Source: Anaerolineales bacterium (lineage in GTDB: Bacteria; Chloroflexota; Anaerolineae; 4572-78; J111). From it: DNA of 11,307 bases. Position numbers and translations under genes: made by a program. Positions 6,422 through 11,307 of the stretch are shown one piece after another (the first letter of the stretch is position 1; every line of letters starts with the position of its first letter). The notes beneath the pieces are model-generated. The model ran no database searches, was not told where the DNA came from, and saw only the letters and a list, made by a program, of their open reading frames with translations. The DNA lies in assembly GCA_012032575.1 (NCBI GenBank), contig JAAUSP010000214.1:1-11307 (forward strand). The letters are read 5' to 3'.

Positions 6422-7477
6422 ATGGACAGGACGGCAAGGTACTTCAGCGGGCAACTCAGATTGCTTTTGATAATGGCCAGTTTTGTAGGGGCTATCTTGC
6501 TGGGGCTGCTTGATTACCTGACCGGGCCTGAAATCTTTGTCCCCACTTTTTATTTGATCCCGGTTTCCCTGGCAGCCTGGTTTGGAGGAAGATGGGCCGG
6601 GGGTTGGGTCGCTGTCGTATGCGCTCTGTCCGGCTTAAGTATTGATCTGATCTTGCGGTCACCTTATTCACATCCAGTCATCCCTTACTGGAACATGCTG
6701 GCCAGATTAAGCCTTTTTTTAATCGTCGCCTATCTGCTGGCAACATTGCAGGCGGCCCGACAAATCCGCGAGGAGTTGCAGAATTTCATTGTGCATGATC
6801 TCGGCACACCCTTAAGCGGGATTATTCTGGCACTGCATGCTTTACAGGTGGATGCTCACGAGATGAACCCAACGCAACAAATGCTAGTCAAGAGTGCAAT
6901 AGCCTCGAGCCAATGGATGTCCGGCCTCGTCAATTCTTTGCTCAATTTATCCCGGCTCGAAAGCGGCCGCATGCCGCTGCACACCAGTGACATTGAAGTG
7001 AAGGATCTAATTGAGGCGTCAGTAGAGCAAGTAGCCTTGCGAATGGAGCAGCATCAGCTTACCGTGGTTACTGAATTAGCAACAGATAAAAAATGTATAT
7101 ATGCCGATCGTGAACTGACGGTGCGGATTTTGGTTAATTTACTGGGTAATGCCATCAAGTTCAGTCCCCGTGGCTCGGTAGTTACCGTCCGCGTTGCTCT
7201 CAGTAGGGCGAACAGACTGGCTGTTAGCGTTACCGATCAGGGGCCAGGTATTCCCAAGCGGTGGGCTGGGAAGGTTTTTGATAAATTTACCCAAATTGAA
7301 GCGCGTCAGTCCGGTGTGGCCGTTGGCAGCGGCCTGGGTCTGACCTTTTGTAAGTTGGCCGTAGAAGCTCAAGGCGGTCACATTTGGCTGGAGAGCAATC
7401 CAGGCCAGGGAACCTCTGTAACTTTCACCTTGCCCATCCGTATGCGTCCCTCACCCGAACCCATCAAGGAAATCTAA
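6422..7477 (+). CDS. Membrane histidine kinase 2
   Basis: A 351-residue sensor kinase. The N-terminal third is hydrophobic, with about four helices between residues 12 and 108 and very short loops, so it is likely to sense something in or at the membrane rather than through a periplasmic domain. There is no HAMP or PAS domain; the last helix runs straight into the phosphoacceptor helix. H box: NFIVHDLGTPLSGI with His125; glycine replaces the usual arginine or lysine after HDL. N box NLLGNAIKFSP (Asn243), G1 box DQGPGI (272-277), G2 box GSGLGL (302-307), ending in TFTLP. All ATPase motifs are present in one frame. It lies 50 bases after the response regulator, the likely partner. No strong Shine-Dalgarno is seen before ATG 6422. 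Terminator 3 follows. Confidence 0.93.
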   Translation: MDRTARYFSGQLRLLLIMASFVGAILLGLLDYLTGPEIFVPTFYLIPVSLAAWFGGRWAGGWVAVVCALSGLSIDLILRSPYSHPVIPYWNMLARLSLFLIVAYLLATLQAARQIREELQNFIVHDLGTPLSGIILALHALQVDAHEMNPTQQMLVKSAIASSQWMSGLVNSLLNLSRLESGRMPLHTSDIEVKDLIEASVEQVALRMEQHQLTVVTELATDKKCIYADRELTVRILVNLLGNAIKFSPRGSVVTVRVALSRANRLAVSVTDQGPGIPKRWAGKVFDKFTQIEARQSGVAVGSGLGLTFCKLAVEAQGGHIWLESNPGQGTSVTFTLPIRMRPSPEPIKEI

Positions 7478-7538
7478 ACAACACCGATTCAGAAAATATA
7501 ACAAATCACACAGACCCTCACAAGATTTTCATAATGTC

Positions 7539-7569
7539 AAGGCTTGTTGCGCTCCAACGAGCCTTTTTT
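7539..7569 (+). terminator. Intrinsic terminator after histidine kinase 2
   Basis: GGCTTGTTG (7541-7549) pairs with CAACGAGCC (7555-7563), one G-T pair, loop CGCTC, extended by two A-T pairs and followed by six T residues (7564-7569). Operator array 3 starts at the next base. The stem sequence differs from the other two terminators although the position is the same. Confidence 0.9.
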
Positions 7570-7609
7570 CTTTAGGAAAGCTTTAGGTTTCCTTTAGCTC
7601 AACTTGAGG
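7570..7609 (+). promoter_or_regulatory. Operator array 3, upstream of the DUF4386 gene
   Basis: The heptamers are CTTTAGG at 7570 and 7581, CTTTAGC at 7592 and CTTGAGG at 7603, again 11 bp apart, with spacers AAAG, TTTC and TCAA. The -10 position 10 bp downstream reads CATTTT (7620-7625), the weakest of the three, then CGATTA as in copy 1. The next gene downstream starts at 7818, beyond a MITE-like element. Confidence 0.78.
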
Positions 7610-7641
7610 TAAGCCCGATCATTTTCGATTAACCTTTATTG

Positions 7642-7756
7642 GTGGCAAACAGGTACCTTACTCAATATGTAGGGGCGAACCCTTGCGGTCGCCCCGTGGG
7701 GCAGGCGCAAGGCCGTGCCCCTACCCCGAATTATTGAGAAGATACGTGGCAAACAG
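7642..7756. repeat. 11-bp direct repeats flanking a palindromic element
   Basis: GTGGCAAACAG occurs at 7642-7652 and again at 7746-7756, immediately outside the inverted-repeat element 7653-7745. This looks like a target-site duplication, though 11 bp is longer than usual for MITEs. Confidence 0.6.
7653..7745. mobile_element. 93-bp MITE-like double-hairpin element
   Basis: The terminal inverted repeats are GTACCTTACTCAATA (7653-7667) and TATTGAGAAGATAC (7732-7745), matching except for one substitution and one gap. Inside, GTAGGGGC (7669-7676) pairs with GCCCCTAC (7717-7724). The interior can also fold as two hairpins: GGGGCGA with TCGCCCC (7672-7695) and GGGGCA with TGCCCC (7698-7721). It has no coding capacity. 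Terminal repeats plus flanking direct repeats suggest a non-autonomous transposable element, and similar GC-rich double-hairpin elements are common in intergenic DNA of some bacteria. It lies between operator array 3 and the DUF4386 start, within the predicted transcript leader. Confidence 0.65.
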
Positions 7757-7817
7757 TAAATTAAGGCAAGTTGCTTATCAATGAAACGCCCGAAAGTCGT
7801 TCAAGAAAGGAGTAAAA

Positions 7818-8276
7818 GTGAGCACAAACAAAAAAACCGCCAGGGTTGCCGGGATACTGTATCTGACCATCATCGTCGCCGGTATTTTTGCCGAATTTTT
7901 TGTTCGCCAGAGTCTTATTGTGCCGGGGGATGCTACAACAACAGCCAATAACATTACGGCTTCTGAGGGATTATTCCGTATAGGGATTGCCAGTGATCTT
8001 ATCATGATTATGAGTGATGTGGCCCTGGCTTTGATCTTTTACGTATTGCTCAAACCGGTCAGTGATTCATTATCGTTGCTTGCGGCGTTTTTCAGGGTAG
8101 CACAAGCTGTTATTTTGGGGATCAACTTGCTTAACCTCTTCTTTGTATTACAGCTTTTAAGTGGTGCTGACACCCTGACCGTATTTAGCTCAGATCAATT
8201 GCATGCACTGGTGTTGCTGTTTCTCAATGGGCACAGTATTGGCTATGCTATTGGCCTGGTGCTTTTTTGGTCTTAG
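7818..8276 (+). CDS. DUF4386-family membrane protein, N-terminal part (frameshifted)
   Basis: The first 152 residues belong to a DUF4386-type protein of unknown function. It begins with a short basic stretch then RVAGILYLTIIVAGIFAEFF, the characteristic first helix, followed by an extracytoplasmic segment and more helices. The frame ends abnormally at IGLVLFWS; removing one T from the T6 run at 8263-8268 gives IGLVLFGLSLLVLGYLVFKS, the family sequence, continuing to 8538. The restored protein has about 239 residues, normal for the family. GTG 7818 has AAAGGAG (7806-7812) 5 bases upstream. It is the first gene after operator array 3 and probably heads a transcript with the next membrane protein and the MDR gene. 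Confidence 0.85.
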   Translation: MSTNKKTARVAGILYLTIIVAGIFAEFFVRQSLIVPGDATTTANNITASEGLFRIGIASDLIMIMSDVALALIFYVLLKPVSDSLSLLAAFFRVAQAVILGINLLNLFFVLQLLSGADTLTVFSSDQLHALVLLFLNGHSIGYAIGLVLFWS

Positions 8277-8538
8277 CCTCTTAGTGCTTGGTTATCTGGT
8301 TTTTAAGTCGGGTTATTTCCCCAGAATCTTGGGGGTTCTATTGATCGTTGCTGCATTGGGCTATTTAAGCGATAGTTTTGCACGCTTCCTTTTGCCCACC
8401 TACGACACCTACGAAGAAATATTTACCCTGGTTGTTTTCCTGCCGGCGTTTATCGGGGAATTGTCAATGTGCTTGTGGCTCTTGGTGAAGGGTGTAACCG
8501 TCAAGCAGACGCATTTGCGCCCCAGCCACGCTTCTTAG
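8203..8538 (+). CDS. DUF4386-family membrane protein, C-terminal part (second frame of the same gene)
   Basis: From about 8269 this frame encodes the missing C-terminal helices: GLSLLVLGYLVFKSGYFPRI, LGVLLIVAALGYLSDSF, then a final helix ending in LWLLVKG. The residues before 8269 (MHWCCCF and following) are a shadow of the upstream frame, so the true gene is 7818-8538 with a one-base insertion in the T6 run. The motif FKSGYFPRILGVLL is a typical DUF4386 signature. Confidence 0.75.
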   Translation: MHWCCCFSMGTVLAMLLAWCFFGLSLLVLGYLVFKSGYFPRILGVLLIVAALGYLSDSFARFLLPTYDTYEEIFTLVVFLPAFIGELSMCLWLLVKGVTVKQTHLRPSHAS

Positions 8539-8611
8539 CCAGAGATGGAAGACAATCGGCGCAGCAAAGTTATTTATGGCCGAACATAATACTCAAAATA
8601 AGGGGAGCTAA

Positions 8612-9270
8612 ATGACAAGTAGTTTACAGAAAATGGGGGGTATTGCCGCATTATATGAGGCAGCAGCCTACATAGTGGGTATTGTATTTTTATCTTAGTC
8701 GTAGACTTTACTGCTGTTGCCAATCCTACCCAAAAAGTGATTTTACTCTCAGACAACCAGGCCAGTATATACATAATGAACCTGGTGATCTACGTGATAT
8801 TTGGCGTCTTTTTGGTTATCCTGGCGCTGGCGCTCCACGAGCGATTGAAGACCGGCTCACCAGCAATAATGCAGACGGCAACCGCCCTCGGATTGATCTG
8901 GGCCGGCCTGGTGATTGCCGGCGGCATGATCTTTAATATCGGCACAGGGGTAGTAGTTAATCTCTACAACACAGACCCGGCTCAGGCCGCGACGGTTTGG
9001 ATGGCGATTGAGGCTGTGTTTAATGGCATAGGCGGCGGGAATGAGTTTGTGGGCGGGGCATGGCTTCTATTGGTAAGTTGGGCAGCTTTACACGCCAGAG
9101 AGCTGCTCAGACCGCTCAACTACCTTGGCCTGGTGGTCGGTGTGGCCGGTATCCTCTCGGCTGTTCCGGCGTTTGGCGAGTTGGGAGGACTGATTTTCGG
9201 ATTGGGTCAGATTGTTTGGTTTGTATGGCTGGGAGTCGTCATGATGCGCCATAGCCCAAGGGCAGCGTAA
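8612..9270 (+). CDS. Polytopic membrane protein of unknown function, frameshifted near its N-terminus
   Basis: The frame starting at ATG 8612 (AGGGGAG at 8601-8607) reads MTSSLQKMGGIAALYEAAAY and stops at 8698. Adding one T to the T5 run at 8687-8691 restores an open frame through VVDFTAVANPTQKV to the end at 9270, about 220 residues. Without correction the first start in the long frame is GTG 8737, which loses the first helix. The protein has about five to six hydrophobic segments, including NLVIYVIFGVFLVILALAL and LGLIWAGLVIAGGMIF, with small-residue-rich helices and few charges. The N-terminus resembles DUF4386-like proteins, and I do not recognise a function. It lies 73 bases after the DUF4386 gene and 65 bases before the MDR gene in the same direction. 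Confidence 0.78.
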
Positions 9271-9335
9271 CTACCAGGCGCAATGATTGCATATCCATAC
9301 TATTTTAGAAATTGCTCAAATAAGGAGGAAGAGTG

Positions 9336-9800
9336 ATGAAGGCTGTTATATACACAGAATATGGACCACCGGACGTTCTTCAGCTTAAAGAGGTAGAAAA
9401 ACCGGTTCCCAAGGACGATGAAGTTCTGATAAAAGTACACACGGCAACCGTAACGGCTACGGACTGCATCTTTCGAAGGGGTAATAAATTTAGTGCAAGG
9501 TCTTTTACGGGTCTCATCAGACCCAAAAATGCCGTGCCAGGGGATGCGCTGGCCGGAGAAATTGAGGCAGCCGGCAAAGCTGTAACATCGTTTAAGCCAG
9601 GAGACCAGGTTTTTGGCTCCACCGATACCGGTTTTGGGGCTTATGCTGAGTATAAATGTCTATCTGAGGGAGCGCCGCTGGCTATAAAACCGGCCAATAT
9701 TACCTATGGTGAAGCTGCCGCCATCTGCGATGGCGCTTTAACAGCGTTACCTTTCCTTAGAGATAAGGCAAATATACAGAACGGTCAAAAAATCCCGTAA
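9336..9800 (+). pseudogene. MDR-superfamily NAD(P)-dependent oxidoreductase, truncated by an insertion sequence
   Basis: The first 154 residues are the GroES-like catalytic domain of a medium-chain dehydrogenase/reductase (quinone oxidoreductase or alcohol dehydrogenase type): MKAVIYTEYGPPDVLQLKEV, VTATDCIFRRG, PGDALAGEIEAAGKAVTSF, KPGDQVFG, GAYAEY, and TALPFLRDKANIQNGQKI. The next element should be a strand leading to the GxGxxG of the nucleotide-binding domain. Instead the frame ends at a stop at 9798-9800, and transposase-associated sequence follows. Normal length is about 320-340 residues, so the cofactor domain is lost and the product is almost certainly inactive. ATG 9336 has AAGGAGG (9322-9328) at 7 bases. 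It is probably the third gene of the unit headed by the DUF4386 gene. Confidence 0.88.
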
Positions 9801-9878
9801 CCGCAAAAGGAACGTACAAGCAAGAATGAGAACAAATGTAGTAGAATAAGGGGCACACCAAGTTGGAGTAAGAGGAAG

Positions 9879-11192
9879 ATGAAAACGAGTAAGCATTATG
9901 AAGAGTTGCCCCGTTATTATTTTCGACCGGAATTGGACCGGTGTATTGACTGTGGAACCCCCTTGAAACGTAGCCATACGGCCTGGCATAAAGTGATAGC
10001 GAGCCTGGAAGGGATGGCCGAAGTGTACAATCAAGCCTATCGGTGTCCAGAGGGGGCCTTGTGTCCTCATCCGCAGCGGGTCTACCGGTCGGCCTATGCC
10101 GATGGGCTGAGTTTGCCCTACTATACCTATGGGCTGGATGTCATTGTTTACATTGGTCAACAACGCCTCCGCCAGCATCAGACCATGCCGGCGATCCATC
10201 GAGCCTTGAGCGAAGGCGAAAAAGCCGTTCAAATCAGTGAGCGGACGGTTGAAGCGTTATTTGATGTCTACTTGACCTTGTGCGCTTGTAGTCAGGGTTT
10301 CCGGCTGGCTCGGTATCGACCTCAAATCGAAGCCAATGGGGGGATGATCTTGGCGATTGATGGGGCCAAACCGGAAAAAGGGCAGCCCGGTCTGTATATT
10401 TTTCGGGATGCCTTGACCGGGTGCCGGCTCCACTCGGCCTTGTTGTACAGTGCCGATAGCGATAGTCTGGCCATTGAACTGCGCGAAGTGGCAGCTTTAG
10501 GCTTGCCCATCCAAGCGGTCATCAGTGATGATGAACCGGCGACCCAGGCGGCAGTGAAAGAAGTGTTACCTGAGTGTCCACACGGCTTATGTCACTTGCA
10601 CTTTTTGCAGGCGGTGCAGGAGCCGGTCCGACAAGCCGACAGTCAGTTAGCCTCGGCCTTGAAAAAACCTCTGCGCGCGATCAGCCGCTTGGAAAAAACC
10701 CTCGCGACGGACCCCAAGCCGACGGTGGAGTTGTCGGCTACCCAGAAAACGGCGTTGGGTCGGTATCTGGATGCCGGTCGAGCCATCTTGTTGACCAAAG
10801 GGCAGGCCCCGTTTCGGTTAGCCGGAGTACCAATCTTTGAAGCCTTGGACCAACTCACCGCTTCGTTGCAGCGGGCCCAGGTCCAGCATGCGTCCCCGCT
10901 GTTGGCCCACTTATTAACCTTAACTCAGCCCGCTGACCAACATCACCCGATCTATGAACAGGTGCGAGGTCAACAGGAATGGTTTTTGGGCTTGGCCGAC
11001 TTGCTCAATGTCCCAGAAGGGCCAACCTTTGGCTGGTCAACCCAGACCGGGGCCGAAGTCGCCCAGGCCGTGGACGATTATTTGGAGCAACTTGAAGGCT
11101 TGCGGGATGAACTCCCTGGGGCTGCCGCTTTCTTTGACCATCTCCAACGCCGTTGTCACCACTGGGCCCCCCGGCTTGTTTTGGACTTATGA
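9879..11192 (+). CDS. DDE transposase with zinc-ribbon-like N-terminus and C-x2-H motif
   Basis: A 437-residue frame that holds most of a transposase. The N-terminus has a Cys cluster (C22, C25, C56, C62, H64) likely to bind zinc. A helix-turn-helix-like stretch ISERTVEALFDVYLTL lies near 119-134. First catalytic aspartate: Asp161 in ILAIDGAKPEKG. Second: ISDDEP, Asp217 or Asp218. Then LCHLHFLQAV carries the C-x2-H motif (Cys238, His241) seen between the second and third catalytic residues in the MULE/IS256 group. The third catalytic residue, expected in RTNNDLE, lies after this frame's stop, in another frame. Removing one C from the C6 run at 11167-11172 joins them as WAPGLFWTYE. A purine-rich AGAGGAAG directly precedes the ATG. 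I cannot assign an IS family name with certainty. Confidence 0.85.
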   Translation: MKTSKHYEELPRYYFRPELDRCIDCGTPLKRSHTAWHKVIASLEGMAEVYNQAYRCPEGALCPHPQRVYRSAYADGLSLPYYTYGLDVIVYIGQQRLRQHQTMPAIHRALSEGEKAVQISERTVEALFDVYLTLCACSQGFRLARYRPQIEANGGMILAIDGAKPEKGQPGLYIFRDALTGCRLHSALLYSADSDSLAIELREVAALGLPIQAVISDDEPATQAAVKEVLPECPHGLCHLHFLQAVQEPVRQADSQLASALKKPLRAISRLEKTLATDPKPTVELSATQKTALGRYLDAGRAILLTKGQAPFRLAGVPIFEALDQLTASLQRAQVQHASPLLAHLLTLTQPADQHHPIYEQVRGQQEWFLGLADLLNVPEGPTFGWSTQTGAEVAQAVDDYLEQLEGLRDELPGAAAFFDHLQRRCHHWAPRLVLDL

Positions 11193-11307
11193 AATCCCCG
11201 AGTTACCCCGCACCAATAATGACTTGGAAGCAGATATCGGTGATATTAAAGAACAATACCGTCGGATTACGGGACGGCGAACCTTAAGGATTACCTGATG
11301 CGCTATG
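11173..11307 (+). CDS. Transposase C-terminal part with the catalytic glutamate (second frame, runs off the window)
   Basis: This segment reads GLFWTYEIPELPRTNNDLEADIGDIKEQYRRITGRR in the shifted frame. NNDLE supplies the expected third acidic residue of the DDE triad, and RRITGR is a common transposase tail motif. The frame then stops at 11296-11298. If one A is missing from the AA at 11286-11287, the sequence continues as TLKDYLMRY to the window edge, a more natural continuation. Both indels lie in short homopolymers, and the two shifts cancel each other. Confidence 0.65.

Larger units (their letters stand above)
9795..11307 (+). mobile_element. Insertion sequence interrupting the MDR gene (right end outside window)
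   Basis: The left boundary is inferred from where the MDR coding sequence stops matching its family, at about 9792-9798. About 80 bases of non-coding leader precede the transposase ATG at 9879. The right end is not in the window, so terminal inverted repeats and target duplication cannot be checked, and the exact boundary is uncertain by several bases. Confidence 0.75.

Noticed and set aside
7672..7721. GC-rich double hairpin as a riboswitch or terminator
   Set aside because: It has no T-run, and its position inside terminal inverted repeats and flanking direct repeats fits a mobile element better.
11167..11192. Programmed ribosomal frameshift in the transposase
   Set aside because: Some IS elements use it, but here the shift would fall late, just before the catalytic glutamate, the C6 run is not a classic slippery heptamer, and similar homopolymer indels break unrelated genes in the window.

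Overview
The window looks like a piece of a Chloroflexota genome (Anaerolineae or Ardenticatenia grade), moderately GC-rich. The guess rests on gene style only: a TVP38/VTT membrane protein overlapping a mercuric-reductase-like flavoprotein, a ClC with CBS and RCK_C domains, and DUF4386-type membrane proteins. No rRNA, tRNA or CRISPR array is visible.

Layout. Minus strand: a flavin disulfide oxidoreductase (N-terminal part, 1-318) overlapped by the end of a VTT-domain membrane protein (293-988, probably starting near 1065). Plus strand from 1294: a ClC chloride transporter/channel ending in a strong terminator; a 70-residue two-helix membrane protein (3604-3816); a HAMP histidine kinase split by a frameshift (4033-5178 and 5175-5459); an OmpR/PhoB-type response regulator (5673-6371) with a second membrane histidine kinase (6422-7477); two polytopic membrane proteins, the first DUF4386-like (7818-8538 and 8612-9270), both frameshifted; the N-terminal half of an MDR oxidoreductase (9336-9800); and an insertion sequence with a DDE transposase that cuts the MDR gene and runs off the window.

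The most interesting signal is regulatory. At 3492-3531, 5514-5553 and 7570-7609 the same operator occurs: four heptamers (CTTTAGG, CTTTAGC or CTTGAGG) in direct orientation with an exact 11-bp period. Each array starts right after the T-run of an intrinsic terminator. A -10-like hexamer follows exactly 10 bp downstream, good in two copies and weak in the third. An 11-bp direct-repeat period is the footprint of OmpR/PhoB-family regulators, and one such regulator is encoded between the arrays. The simplest model is a local, self-controlled regulon: small membrane protein (and perhaps kinase 1), regulator plus kinase 2, and the DUF4386 transcription unit. A second repeat, a near-identical sigma70-like promoter (29 of 31 bases), precedes kinase 1 and the regulator, which could keep the separated sensor and regulator co-expressed.

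A 93-bp MITE-like palindromic element flanked by 11-bp direct repeats lies in the leader of the third unit. At least four genes plus the transposase carry apparent one-base indels, mostly in homopolymer runs. This pattern points to indel errors in the assembly rather than wholesale gene decay, so the split genes should be read as probably intact in the organism.
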